Shown: positions 54,088 to 63,431, numbered from the stretch's first letter. The stretch is DNA of 64,000 bases from Sphingobium arseniciresistens (GCA_029167225.1 JARFNK010000002.1:1-64000); one strand, 5' to 3'. The notes: generated from the sequence alone by a model not told the origin. Numbers and translations: made by a program.

Positions 54088-54923
54088 GCCTCAGCGTCCT
54101 CACCATCGTCAAGAACCGGGGCAACCATTTTGCCCAGCTGGTGGAAGGGCTAAGGCGCAGCATTGTTACCCCTGATGAACTGATTGTCGTTGATATGGGG
54201 AGTGCTCCTGCCTTGAGAGCGCCTGATGCGCCTTTTCCGATTGAGCTGATTTCTCTTAATCGTGGGGGCCTCCCGCTTGCCGCTGCTCGCAACGCAGCGG
54301 CGCAGGCTGCGGCAGGCGAGCATCTTCTCTTTCTGGACGTAGACTGCATACCGATGCGCGGTCTTGTGGGCGAGATGCGCGATCAGCTTACCCGAGACGA
54401 TGGCCTCATCTGTGCCGAGGCCCTCTATCTTGGTCCCAGGGATGCACGCGACGGGTGGGAGGAAGAAGACCTCAAGCTATCAGCCAAACCCCATCCGGTC
54501 CGCTCATTCCCGGCGGAGGGCATTCGAGAAGAGACGAATGCCGGGCTGTTCTGGTCATTGGTCTTTGGCATCCGGCGGCAACGCTTCATCCAGCTTGGGG
54601 GCTTTGATGAAAGCTTCACCGGCTATGGCGCAGAAGATACCGACTTTGGATTTCGAGCGCGGCGGGCAGGCACGCGGCTCTTGTTCAAAGGCGGCGGCGC
54701 AGGCGCCTTTCACCAGCATCATGACGTCTTCGATCCGCCACTCCAGCATCTGGAAGACATTGTGCGCAACGCGCAGCTATTCCATGATCGCTGGCACGTC
54801 TGGCCGATGGAAGGCTGGCTCGATGCATTTTCGCAGATGGGTTTGATCGCCTGGGCAGGCGATCGCCTCATCCTGAGGCGGACGGCGACCACGTCCGAAC
54901 TATCCAATGCGCGCCGATCTTAA
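54084..54923 (+). CDS. GT2-family glycosyltransferase, galactosyltransferase-like C-terminus
   Basis: A 279-residue GT-A enzyme. ATG 54084 overlaps the methyltransferase stop as ATGA. It shows LSVLTIVKNRGNHFAQLVEG, ELIVVDMGSAP, LPLAAARNAAAQAAAGEHLL, the DxD-like FLDVDCIP and the C-terminal GGFDESFTGYGAEDTDFGFR, which is typical of the GT7/GT27-like C-terminal module. Last gene of the seven-gene operon; a perfect bidirectional hairpin follows. It probably adds a final sugar. Confidence 0.88.
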   Translation: MSLSVLTIVKNRGNHFAQLVEGLRRSIVTPDELIVVDMGSAPALRAPDAPFPIELISLNRGGLPLAAARNAAAQAAAGEHLLFLDVDCIPMRGLVGEMRDQLTRDDGLICAEALYLGPRDARDGWEEEDLKLSAKPHPVRSFPAEGIREETNAGLFWSLVFGIRRQRFIQLGGFDESFTGYGAEDTDFGFRARRAGTRLLFKGGGAGAFHQHHDVFDPPLQHLEDIVRNAQLFHDRWHVWPMEGWLDAFSQMGLIAWAGDRLILRRTATTSELSNARRS

Positions 54924-54943
54924 GCGTTCCAGGAAGTCGAAAA

Positions 54944-54963
54944 GCGGCGGGTCGCCCCGCCGC
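54944..54963. terminator. Bidirectional hairpin between convergent genes
   Basis: GCGGCGGG and CCCGCCGC pair perfectly around a four-base loop, centred between the GT2 stop (54923) and the DUF2383 stop (54971). There is no long T-run on either side, but an A-rich tract (GAAAA at 54939-54943) would give a U-tract on the minus strand, so it best serves the leftward gene. Confidence 0.55.
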
Positions 54964-54970
54964 CTTGCAT

Positions 54971-55423
54971 TCAACGCTCCCTGGAATGCTTGATGTCGCG
55001 AATTTCATCGTGGCCGGCTTTGACGGAGTCATAGGCTGAAGCGATGATCGTCTGCACGCCCGGCGACAGTTCACGATCGCCCAGCGCATCTTCATATTTG
55101 GCCTTGATATGATCTTCGCCTGCCTCGACCTCGTTGATGATCGCCTTGTCATCATGGCCCGTCACAACGGATTTGAGATTGAGGAAGACGCGATGAGCGC
55201 CAGCCAGGATCGTGCCGTCATCTTCAGGTTCGCCTCCCAGCGTGGAAACCTCCTGCTGAAGCTGAGCCACCAGTTCACGGCGTTCACCAGCAAGGCTGTT
55301 GAACAGCGTTATGAACCCCGCGTTCTCCGTATCTTTGGCCGCTTCTGCATAGCCCTCTACGCTATCAAGGGTCGTTGCGATCAGGCTGTTGAGCGTCGAA
55401 ATATCGTGGCTGAGTTCGGTCAT
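54971..55423 (-). CDS. PA2169-type four-helix-bundle protein (DUF2383)
   Basis: A 150-residue all-helical protein of the ferritin-like DUF2383 group. Motifs: STLNSLIATTLDSVEGYAEA, FNSLAGERRELVAQLQQEV and VEAGEDHIKAKYEDAL, with Glu/His residues placed as in ferritin-like bundles. Members are strongly stress- and stationary-phase-associated in Pseudomonas and rhizobia. Its molecular role is not established. It converges on the glycosyltransferase operon and, with katE, supports a stress-response character for this block. Confidence 0.88.
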   Translation of the reverse strand: MTELSHDISTLNSLIATTLDSVEGYAEAAKDTENAGFITLFNSLAGERRELVAQLQQEVSTLGGEPEDDGTILAGAHRVFLNLKSVVTGHDDKAIINEVEAGEDHIKAKYEDALGDRELSPGVQTIIASAYDSVKAGHDEIRDIKHSRER

Positions 55424-55573
55424 GGAACATCCTCATTCTGGGAACCGCTGCCGTGCGCAGCAGTCTCGGGTTCTGAACGACCGGTGTCAGGGAAAGTCCC
55501 TTTGGCAGAACGGAAATTAACTTGCGTCAGTGCGATATCGGATGGTTCGCGCCAAACCGGGAATGAGTGGTCG

Positions 55574-56722
55574 CTATCGCATGAGTCCGGCGGCGCGGAG
55601 CGCGTCGTGGATGATTTTTTCCACCCCCGGCTTGCCAGATGCGGTCGGGCGCCGAGGTTCTGAGGTCAAAGGCTCCAGGCGGCTTATCTTAGATGCTGGC
55701 AGATTTGGCGTCGCTTCCTGGGCAGGCCTTGCTGATGGCGTGAAGATGCGCTCGTTCTCGACCCCTAACAGACCCCAGGATGCTGCAATGTGGCGCGTGG
55801 ATGAAATGCCTGCCTCAAGCATGTGCGGCATCACCATGCCGCAAGCGTCCTGCCCAGTCGTGGCAAGCGGCGTGCCATGGCCCATATTGGCAATGCGATA
55901 ATCTTCGATAACCAGGCGCCCGGATGCATCGTTCCACGTGCGCCGACAATGGCCGGCTATCTGTTCAGAAGCGTCCGGAGTCATTTCAAGGCCATGGACC
56001 GACAGCCATTGTGCGAGAACAGCGTCCGCATTTGTACTGCTGACCGTCGGATCGGCGCTGCCATGCCAGATCGAAATATGTGGCCACGGCCCATCATGAT
56101 CCGATGCATGACGAACCCTGTCACCCAGATCCTTTGCCGTATAGGCTCCCGGCCCACGCATGGCTTCAAGCGCCTGGAGGACATTGGATGCCGATCCGTG
56201 CGGCAAGCCGGCAATGATGGCACCCCCTGCGAACACCTCCGGGTAACTGGCGAGCAGAACGGAGGTCATGGCGCCACCTGCGGAGAGGCCGGTCACGAAT
56301 ATGCGGGATGGATCGATACCATGGGCGTCGACCATCGCTGCGATCATCTGGCGGATGGACAGTGCCTCGCCTTGACCGCGGCCATTGTCGGTGGGCGAGA
56401 ACCATTTGAAGCAGAGATTGGGGTTGTTTGCGCGCTGCTGCTCGGGAAAGAGCAGCACGAAGCCATGCTCATCCGCCAACTGAGACCAGCCGGAGCCACG
56501 ATCATAGCCGCCAGCGGTCTGCGTGCAGCCATGGAGCACGACGACAAGCGCCGGTTGCGCGGAAATGCGGGGGGGCACATGGATTTTCGCATTCAGTGCG
56601 CCCGGATTGTCGCCAAATGCTTCAAGGGGCTGCAGGCGGCTCGCGCCAACGTCATCGAAGCGGATTGGACTGTTTTCTCGCAGGGCCGCAAGGCGAGCGA
56701 TTGTAGCGGATAATCTGGTCAC
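55574..56722 (-). CDS. PHB-depolymerase-family esterase
   Basis: A 382-residue alpha/beta hydrolase of the extracellular PHB-depolymerase/LpqC-like family. A GTG start at 56722 is chosen because AGGAGA lies eight bases upstream; the longer frame has no ribosome site. Motifs are PALVVVLHGCTQTAGGYDRG (oxyanion hole), the nucleophile elbow TGLSAGGAMTSVLLASYP, and HGSADPTVS and NMGHGTPL for the acid and histidine. No classical signal peptide is visible. It may hydrolyse short polyester or acyl esters. The C-terminal 60 residues are Pro/Ser-rich and probably disordered. Confidence 0.87.
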   Translation of the reverse strand: MTRLSATIARLAALRENSPIRFDDVGASRLQPLEAFGDNPGALNAKIHVPPRISAQPALVVVLHGCTQTAGGYDRGSGWSQLADEHGFVLLFPEQQRANNPNLCFKWFSPTDNGRGQGEALSIRQMIAAMVDAHGIDPSRIFVTGLSAGGAMTSVLLASYPEVFAGGAIIAGLPHGSASNVLQALEAMRGPGAYTAKDLGDRVRHASDHDGPWPHISIWHGSADPTVSSTNADAVLAQWLSVHGLEMTPDASEQIAGHCRRTWNDASGRLVIEDYRIANMGHGTPLATTGQDACGMVMPHMLEAGISSTRHIAASWGLLGVENERIFTPSARPAQEATPNLPASKISRLEPLTSEPRRPTASGKPGVEKIIHDALRAAGLMR

Positions 56723-56791
56723 GCGATAATCTCCTGTCCTGCAGTCACGGTCAGTCTGCCAAGGCGATTCATTTATGCTGCACTGCACAAT

Positions 56792-57276
56792 ATGGAGCGA
56801 CCCAGCTTGCTTACAAGACACAAACTCGAATTCGCGGTGGATGACCACCGGATCATCAGCGGCATAATCTTCGGAATCAGGAACGGCGTGCGATGGCGCG
56901 ATGATGCGAAACGCCTGCTGACGACCGATCGCCGAAGACGATCTACAACCGCTTCATCCGCTGGAGCAGGCCGGGCGTGTTCACCAAAATCTTCTTTGCG
57001 CAGAGGCTATGGCGCCGACTGGTTTCGCGAGACGCTTGCAGGCCGAAACCTCACCATATGCATCGCATCAGAAATCAGCCGAAAGATGCCGATCCCGCAC
57101 GACAGTCTATCTACCGTCAACGTCACAAAATCGAATATATGTTCGCCAGGCTCAGGGACTGGCAGCGCATCCACGCCCGCGACGACAGATGCGCCCATAT
57201 CTTCATGTCCGCCATCTGCAACGCCGTCCGTTGTCTTCTGGCTCAATCAATGAGGGCTGATCTTGGTTCATGTTAA
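56792..57276 (+). pseudogene. Decayed IS5-family transposase remnant
   Basis: Pieces of an IS5/IS427-type DDE transposase occur in alternating frames: VDDHRIISGIIFGIRNGVRW (56840s onward, frame A), KTIYNRFIRWSRPGVFTKIF (about 56934-56999, frame B), GYGADWFRETLAGRNL then KMPIPHDS (frame A, 57003-57108) and IYRQRHKIEYMFARLRDWQR then RCAHIFMSAIC (frame B to the end). Compared with intact relatives, about 80 residues between the FFA and GYGADWF segments, including the first catalytic Asp region, are missing. At least three frameshifts plus this deletion make it inactive. I could not identify terminal inverted repeats or a target-site duplication. Confidence 0.85.
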
Positions 57277-57318
57277 CTTAAAGCCTTGTTAAAAAGGTAA
57301 AACTCTCCCTCGATTGTC

Positions 57319-57597
57319 ATGCGGGAGGCGTTCGTTGACCGAGCAAAAGGGAAAGTCGGGGGGGTGGGCAGTCGCGCGATAATTTGGGGTATGATTTCGG
57401 CGTTGGCATTTGCCTGCGCAGGTTGCGCTCCGCTCCCAACCTATCGGTATCGGCTGACAGTGGACATCGATACGCCTGAGGGTTTGCAATTCCGCTGGCG
57501 TCGAGTTCGCCCGCAAATGACGGGCCGAACCGGTTCTACCAGCAGCCTAACCGATGTCGATGCCGCGCTCGAACAGCAAATACTCCGCGTTTCTTAG
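57319..57597 (+). pseudogene. Small lipoprotein-like gene, probably frameshifted
   Basis: The frame encodes 92 residues; a start at ATG 57391 would give a short hydrophobic leader with cysteines (ALAFACAGCAP). The following YRYRLTVDIDTPEG is a pattern I associate with small sphingomonad lipoproteins that continue with a G-S-x-V-x-E-V segment. Here that continuation (NSAGVEFARK) appears in the neighbouring frame just after GLQ and then stops, so a frameshift near 57490 is likely. The residual tail after that point looks random. It lies directly behind the IS remnant. Confidence that any product is functional is low. Confidence 0.4.
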
Positions 57598-57783
57598 TGA
57601 CAGCGTGTACCGGACATAAGGCATGACTGCCAGACCGCGGATTTCGGGCGAAGTTTGAAATAGCGGAAGGCGTGGTCTGATTGGCGGCGCGCTGCCGCTC
57701 TTCCATGGGCCGCTGTGCAAATTCCCCTGACAGAAGCCGCCGGCCGCCTTTGCTGTTTACCCTCGTCGTCTGGCGTCACGCCG

Positions 57784-59631
57784 TCATTGTCCCCAGTTCG
57801 CCGGCAGGCAGACGTCGCCGCTCGTGGGGGTCACGCGGCAGGCAGTTTCGGCGAATGCGCGCGGCGCCAGCTGGGGCAGGGTGAGGTGGGAGGGGAAGCG
57901 CGGTCCGTACATGATTCGGTAGGTGCCGCCGGGGATCGTGCTCTTCTGTACGTCCGTCAGATAGCATGGCGAATTGCCGGAGGCGCGCTTTTGCGGCCCG
58001 GGGCATTCACTTGCGTGCGGTTTCGTCGTCAGGAGCAGGCGGATCCGGTGACCAGGCAGCACGCCCCATTGCCTTGGTTCGAGTTGAAGGTCGAAGCGAT
58101 AGGTGGACGCCGGCTTCAGATAGGCATCCCCGGTCAACGTCTGCCAAGGCAGGATGGTTTTGCCGGCGGCGTCTTTCCACGTTTTCCGCGGGTCGAGCGC
58201 ACGCATACTGCCGATCATCGCCCCTTTCGTCACCTTCTTAACCGTGCCGTCGGGCGCGACGTCTTCGACTTCGGCGACGAGTTCGAGATTGCGGTTGCTC
58301 GAACTTGCATAGATCGTGGCCGCCATCGGCCCTGCGATCGTGGCGCCTTTGGCCAGCGCCGGCGAGGTAAAGGCCAGTGTGCCGCCCGGTGCGGCGGGCT
58401 CGCCCCGGACCAGACGGCCCGAACCCGCAGCCTTGGGCGGCGTGGTGCCGAGCGTGCCGTCGGCAGCAAGGTGCCAGGCGGTGTAGCGGTCGGTCATCGG
58501 AAAGCGATCGGTGTTGACCCACCGATCGGTCTGCGGCTCATAGAGGTGAAGCGGGGATTTGGTCTTGCCGATCCCGGTATCCACGCTCTTGAGCCAGGTT
58601 TCAAGCCATTGCAGGATGACGCCGTTATCAAGACCCTGGGCATGGGTCCAGTCCCCCACGACGATCTGGTAACGCGGACTGGTGGGCTGCCCGGCCACCA
58701 TCGGGGCATCGATCGGGCGTCCGGCATAGGCGTTCTGAAAGGCGCTGTACGTGCGTAGCGCGCCGATCCCGACATAATCCTTCCAGCCGATCCATTGCAG
58801 CACGGGCACGCCGTTATCGACGATCTGCTGCGTGTAGGACAAGGGCAGGCGCTCGTTCCAGAAGTCGCGGGCATAGGCCATGTCGCCCCCGCGAAGGATT
58901 TCTGCGCCGAAATTCTTGTAGAAGTCGAGGGATGCGCTGTTCGCCGACATGGCGCCGGCGGGCGCATTGTAGAAAAAGGCGAGATCCTGGGTCGGCACGC
59001 CCGATACGAGGATGTCGTTTCGATTTGTGGAATCGAGAGCGATGCAGGCAGCGACCACAGCCTTGAGCGGTGAGTTGGGCCCCGCGGCCGCGGCCGCGCC
59101 AAGCGCGTAGCCGCCCGCGAATGAACAGCCGACAAAGGCGACGCGCCCATCCGTGCCCTCGATATCATGCGCCGCCCAGCGCACCAGTGCGGCGCCGTCC
59201 TCTGCCTCGCGCGGGCTCCAGAAGCCATGCACGCCAGTGGATGCGCCCGTGCCGCGCGAATGTACGCGCACCGAAATATACCCATATGTGGTATAATAGG
59301 CGTTCACCGGTCCGCTGCGGCTGGGGGGCACCCCATCTGCGGTATAAGGCGTGTGTTCGATCACGACCGGGAACCGACCGACCGCACGCTGGCCCGTCGC
59401 GAGATCGACGGGATAGGCGATGCTGGCGTCGAGCAGCACGCCGTCGCTCATTCGAACTTTCACGCCCGTCACCGTCTGTTGTCCGAAACGGGCTGGACCT
59501 GGCTGCCAGCGCTGGCCGGGATAGGGAGTCTGCATGGCTTTTGGCAGGTCCGCAGGCTTTGTCTGCGGGATGGCCCGGACCGGAATGAGAGCAAGGGCCG
59601 CGAGCGCCCAGTAGAATTTCCTTGCACGCAT
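57784..59631 (-). CDS. CocE/NonD-family (S15-like) hydrolase, exported
   Basis: A 615-residue hydrolase with X-Pro dipeptidyl-peptidase/cocaine-esterase architecture. ATG 59631 begins a signal peptide (MRARKFYWALAALALIPVRA); the longer frame start at 59709 is unlikely. The alpha/beta domain has FPVVIEHTPYTADGVPPSR, VRVHSRGTGASTGVHGFW and the nucleophile elbow FVGCSFAGGYALGAA (GxSxxG). A C-terminal jelly-roll domain begins near residue 400 (LAFTSPALAKGATIAGPMAA). Relatives hydrolyse acyl esters, beta-lactam esters or amide bonds. It stands alone, divergent from the next TBDR across an 861-bp gap. Confidence 0.88.
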   Translation of the reverse strand: MRARKFYWALAALALIPVRAIPQTKPADLPKAMQTPYPGQRWQPGPARFGQQTVTGVKVRMSDGVLLDASIAYPVDLATGQRAVGRFPVVIEHTPYTADGVPPSRSGPVNAYYTTYGYISVRVHSRGTGASTGVHGFWSPREAEDGAALVRWAAHDIEGTDGRVAFVGCSFAGGYALGAAAAAGPNSPLKAVVAACIALDSTNRNDILVSGVPTQDLAFFYNAPAGAMSANSASLDFYKNFGAEILRGGDMAYARDFWNERLPLSYTQQIVDNGVPVLQWIGWKDYVGIGALRTYSAFQNAYAGRPIDAPMVAGQPTSPRYQIVVGDWTHAQGLDNGVILQWLETWLKSVDTGIGKTKSPLHLYEPQTDRWVNTDRFPMTDRYTAWHLAADGTLGTTPPKAAGSGRLVRGEPAAPGGTLAFTSPALAKGATIAGPMAATIYASSSNRNLELVAEVEDVAPDGTVKKVTKGAMIGSMRALDPRKTWKDAAGKTILPWQTLTGDAYLKPASTYRFDLQLEPRQWGVLPGHRIRLLLTTKPHASECPGPQKRASGNSPCYLTDVQKSTIPGGTYRIMYGPRFPSHLTLPQLAPRAFAETACRVTPTSGDVCLPANWGQ

Positions 59632-60492
59632 TTCTTTCGCGCCCCCTGCGTTAAATGGTTCTGGCCCACTGTCGATAGCAATTGATATCATCACTTTAAT
59701 AGGGTGCATACTCTCTAACTGTTGAGGGGTGGCTTTGACTGCGGCTGGATCCGCAGGCAGGAATACTCCCCTTCCCTCTCAGGCGCCCAAGCTGATGGCG
59801 AATTCCGCACGGGCAAATTCTCCCGGCATCATATCTAAGGCTGTAGATGCGGCGTGGAGCGGCTACGTCGGGCTTTGATTTGGGGGCTCCGGTGGTTCGT
59901 CAGTGCCGCAATCGCCTAGAATCAGCATCGGCGCGGGTGCGGTGCAGCAAGGGCTATAAAATTGGTGTATACGCTCAAATAGTATATGCTTTCAGCGGCT
60001 GCGGGAGGAGGCGTCCCAGCCGGGCCGTGGACCGAACGCGGACGCGGAGGCCACCGCCCTTGTGCGAACGGCGAACAACGATTTTGGCTTTTAGTGTGTA
60101 CACATTGGAATCCGATTTACAGCCTCATAATGCTGTGTATACATTGAGACTCGGAAGGTCTGGAACGGTAGCGGCGGCGTCATTTCGTTCGTTGTATTCA
60201 CAACCGGGATCGCCGTCCGGGTTTCCCAAAGACAAAACATGGTTTGAGTAGCGCTCCGGTGCATTGGCAAAGCAAAGAAGCCGCGCCTCATCGACATAAT
60301 CAGGAGAGTTATAGGTTGACATGTATGCATGCCGCGGTTGGCAGCTTGCGATCAAAAAATATGCAAAAAAATATAATGCATAATAGCTTTCTGAAAATAA
60401 TGTTTTCATAAAAAATTATAGAAAAATGAGAAAATTAAGCAGGAGTACTATTTAGTATAACCTTCAGGCCGAGATTTAAGGGAGAAATAGAA
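59632..60492. promoter_or_regulatory. Long regulatory gap with three GTATAC/GTACAC palindromes
   Basis: This 861-bp region has no convincing gene; short frames on both strands lack motifs and start sites. From about 60340 to 60490 it is clearly AT-rich and probably holds the TBDR promoter and a long leader ending in AAGGGAGAA. Three similar palindromic sites are seen: GTATAC at 59967-59972 (in ATTGGTGTATAC), TGTGTACACA at 60095-60104 and TGTATACA at 60136-60143, the last two followed by ATTG. They resemble FCD-type GntR operators. Binding is inference. Confidence 0.5.
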
Positions 60493-63426
60493 ATGAATGA
60501 TTGTACAATCATGCGAGCCGCAAAACGCAAGGCGCCCATGCGTGTGGCACATCTTCCATCCACGGCCCTCGCTGCCATTCTCTATTTGGCATCGACCAAC
60601 GCTTTTGCTCAGAATGCCGCGCCGGAAACGGCGCTTCCTGACGACGCGGCAGTGGCGACTACCCCTGCCAAGGGCGAGGGCGAGAGCGATATCGTCGTGA
60701 CGGGTTCGCGCGTGACGACCAACGGCTTCAATGCACCGGCCCCGCTCACTGTCCTTGGCGCCGCCGACATCCTTCGCGATGCGCCGATCAACATTGCCAA
60801 CTATGTCAACAAGCTGCCACAGGTTTCGGGCAGCGCGACCAGCCAGAATACCAGCAATTCGATCAGCGATACCAATGCCGGCGTCAACAACATCAACTTG
60901 CGGGCGCTGGGTCCGAACAGGACGCTGGTGCTGCTGGACGGCGTGCGCGTGGTGCCTTCGGCGATCACCGGCTTCTACAACAATGGCGGCGCAGTAGACA
61001 TCAACCCCTTGCCGGACGCGCTGATCAAGCGGGTTGAGGTCGTCACGGCCGGTGCTTCTGCGGCCTACGGTTCGGACGCGATTGCCGGCGTGGTGAACTT
61101 CGTGCTCGACAAGACCTACACCGGGTTCAAGGCCGAGGCCACCAATGGAATCAACAACGAGGGTGACAACCACACCTATCGGGTCTCGCTGACGGGCGGG
61201 TTCGGATTTGACGATGATCGCGGCCACGTTCTTCTGAGCGGCAGCTACACGCACAATGACGGCATTCTGCTGGCCGGCAGCCGCGACTGGATCGTCAAGA
61301 ACAACTACGTGCCGATCATCAACCCGGCTTATACCGCGACTAACGGCCAACCGTTCTACATCGTGCGCAACCAGGGCGGCAGCGCGCAGTACACCCCGGG
61401 CGGCCTCATCACCGCAGGGCCGCTGCGCGGCACCGACTTCATCGGCAATGGCGGCACGAGGACGTTCAACTATGGCACGCCGAACGATGGTTCATACATG
61501 TCGGGCGGCGACTGGCTGGAGACAATCAACCGGGCAAGCAACTATCTGCCGGCCGGCGTAACGCTGGACCCGGCGATAACCCGCAAGAACGTATTCGGCC
61601 GACTGAGCTACGAGGTGACGCCCGCGATCGAAGTCTATGGCCAGTTCATTTTCGCTGACACGAAGAGCTTCGTCATCGGTGGCAGCCCGACTATGGCCAA
61701 CATGGTCATCAAGTCCGGCAACCCCTTCATCCCCGCCTCGGTACAGGAACAGATGACCGCGCAGGGCCTGGCATCGTTCACCATGGCCAAGGACTTTTCC
61801 ACGGAGACCATGCCGACGCAGGTCTATGGCGACCGGAAGTTCTATCAATATTTGGGCGGGGCGACCGGCGATGTCGATTTGTTCGGCAGTTCCTGGAACT
61901 GGGACGCCTATTGGACGCGCAGTACGTCGCGGAACAAGATGAACATCCCGAACGACCTTGTTCGGCCCTATGTTACACTAGCGATCGACGTGGTGCGCAA
62001 TCCAGCCAATGGCGAGCCGATCTGCGCATCGACCCTGACCAATCCGGGCAATGGCTGCGTACCGTTCAACCCGATGGGTACGGGTGTCAACAGCGCGGCG
62101 GCGGCCGGGTACGTCACGGATATGGGCCGTCTCGACCAGACACTGGCCCAGAACGAACTGATGGGTACGGTGCGGGGCAGCCCGTTCTCGACCTGGGCCG
62201 GGCCGGTCTCGGTGGCGTTCGGACTTGAACGGCGGACCCTTTCGGTCGCCACCTCGTCCAGCCCGCTCGACATGGCCACGGCGTTCGTGGTCGGCAACTT
62301 CAAGGAAACCGCGGGCCGCGTGAAAGCGAGCGAAGGGTTCGCCGAGTTGTTCGTCCCGCTCGCCAAGGATCTGAACTGGGCGCGTGAACTGAGCGTCAAT
62401 GGCGCAGTGCGCGTGACCGACTACAGCACGTCGGGCAAGGTCACGACGTGGAAGGGCGGTGCCGTTTACTCGCCGATCTCGGGCGTGATGCTGCGCGGCA
62501 CGCGCTCGCGCGATATCCGGGCGCCGAACCTTGGCGAGCTGTTCTCCGCAGGCCAGGCCGGGACGAGCGATATCCTGGATCCGTTCAAGGGCAATATACG
62601 CGTTCCGTTCATCATGGTCTCGACCGGCAATCGCAACCTTCGGCCGGAAATCGCCGACAACCTCAGCGGAGGCATCGTCCTCCAGCCGGCCTTCGTGCCG
62701 GGGCTGCGGATGTCGCTCGATTATTTCAAGGTCAAGATCAAGGATGCGGTTGATTCGGTTTTGCCGCAGCAGGAACTGGACGGCTGCTATGCCGGACAGA
62801 CCGTCTATTGCAGCCTGATCAACCGGGACAGCGCGGGTAACATCACCGTGATCTATGCCAGCCCGGTCAACAACGCCTATGCCCGGACCAGCGGCCTCGA
62901 CTTTGAGGCGAGCTACACGATGCCGCTCAGCAACCTGTCTTCTAACTGGAACGGAAGCCTGATGCTGCGCGGGCTGGCGACCCATACCTTTTATTTGACC
63001 CGCGAGACCGGTGGTCGGATAATCGAAGGCGCCGGGGTCAACTATGGCAACATCATGATCACGCCGAACTGGTCTTACAACATCACTGCGGCCTATGAAG
63101 GCGAGCGCTTCTCAGCATCCTGGAGCGGTCACGGCTTCAGCGATGGCGTGCAGAGCAAGCAATATCTCGAATGCACCAGCGGTTGCCCGACATCGACCGG
63201 CGCTTTGACGACGATCGACGACAACAGCGCCCCTGGCCAGTTCCTGATGGACCTGCATTTTGAGTATCGCATTCCGAAGTGGCGCGGTACCGATGCCGCT
63301 TTCTTCCTGCATGTCGAGAATGTGGCCAACAGCGTGCCAAGCAATGTGCATCGCATCGGCTACCTGCCAGGCAACCACGACGTGTTGGGCCGGTCGTTCC
63401 GCGCGGGCTTCCGCGTGTCGATGTAA
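60493..63426 (+). CDS. TonB-dependent outer-membrane receptor
   Basis: A 977-residue receptor without an STN domain. ATG 60493 follows AAGGGAGAAAT. An unusually long basic N-region (about 15 residues before MRVAHLPSTALAAILYLAS) precedes signal cleavage near NAFAQ. The TonB-box region is SDIVVTGSRVTTNG at about residue 68, and the plug shows LRALGPNRTLVLLDGVRVVP and VEVVTAGASAAYGSDAIAG. Near the C-terminus it contains LECTSGCPTST, matching the receptor at 34480-37695, and it ends GFRVSM. A terminator-like hairpin and a carboxylesterase gene follow, the same TBDR-esterase pairing seen at 3.6-10.7 kb. Confidence 0.93.
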   Translation: MNDCTIMRAAKRKAPMRVAHLPSTALAAILYLASTNAFAQNAAPETALPDDAAVATTPAKGEGESDIVVTGSRVTTNGFNAPAPLTVLGAADILRDAPINIANYVNKLPQVSGSATSQNTSNSISDTNAGVNNINLRALGPNRTLVLLDGVRVVPSAITGFYNNGGAVDINPLPDALIKRVEVVTAGASAAYGSDAIAGVVNFVLDKTYTGFKAEATNGINNEGDNHTYRVSLTGGFGFDDDRGHVLLSGSYTHNDGILLAGSRDWIVKNNYVPIINPAYTATNGQPFYIVRNQGGSAQYTPGGLITAGPLRGTDFIGNGGTRTFNYGTPNDGSYMSGGDWLETINRASNYLPAGVTLDPAITRKNVFGRLSYEVTPAIEVYGQFIFADTKSFVIGGSPTMANMVIKSGNPFIPASVQEQMTAQGLASFTMAKDFSTETMPTQVYGDRKFYQYLGGATGDVDLFGSSWNWDAYWTRSTSRNKMNIPNDLVRPYVTLAIDVVRNPANGEPICASTLTNPGNGCVPFNPMGTGVNSAAAAGYVTDMGRLDQTLAQNELMGTVRGSPFSTWAGPVSVAFGLERRTLSVATSSSPLDMATAFVVGNFKETAGRVKASEGFAELFVPLAKDLNWARELSVNGAVRVTDYSTSGKVTTWKGGAVYSPISGVMLRGTRSRDIRAPNLGELFSAGQAGTSDILDPFKGNIRVPFIMVSTGNRNLRPEIADNLSGGIVLQPAFVPGLRMSLDYFKVKIKDAVDSVLPQQELDGCYAGQTVYCSLINRDSAGNITVIYASPVNNAYARTSGLDFEASYTMPLSNLSSNWNGSLMLRGLATHTFYLTRETGGRIIEGAGVNYGNIMITPNWSYNITAAYEGERFSASWSGHGFSDGVQSKQYLECTSGCPTSTGALTTIDDNSAPGQFLMDLHFEYRIPKWRGTDAAFFLHVENVANSVPSNVHRIGYLPGNHDVLGRSFRAGFRVSM

Positions 63427-63431
63427 GGAAC

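Noticed and set aside
59847..60251. 134-codon plus-strand frame in the 861-bp gap
   Set aside because: No ribosome site, no recognisable motif, Arg-rich then random composition; the region is better explained as regulatory.
60125..60409. 94-codon minus-strand frame in the same gap
   Set aside because: Starts with a hydrophobic stretch, but it crosses the AT-rich promoter region and the palindromes, and shows no family resemblance.
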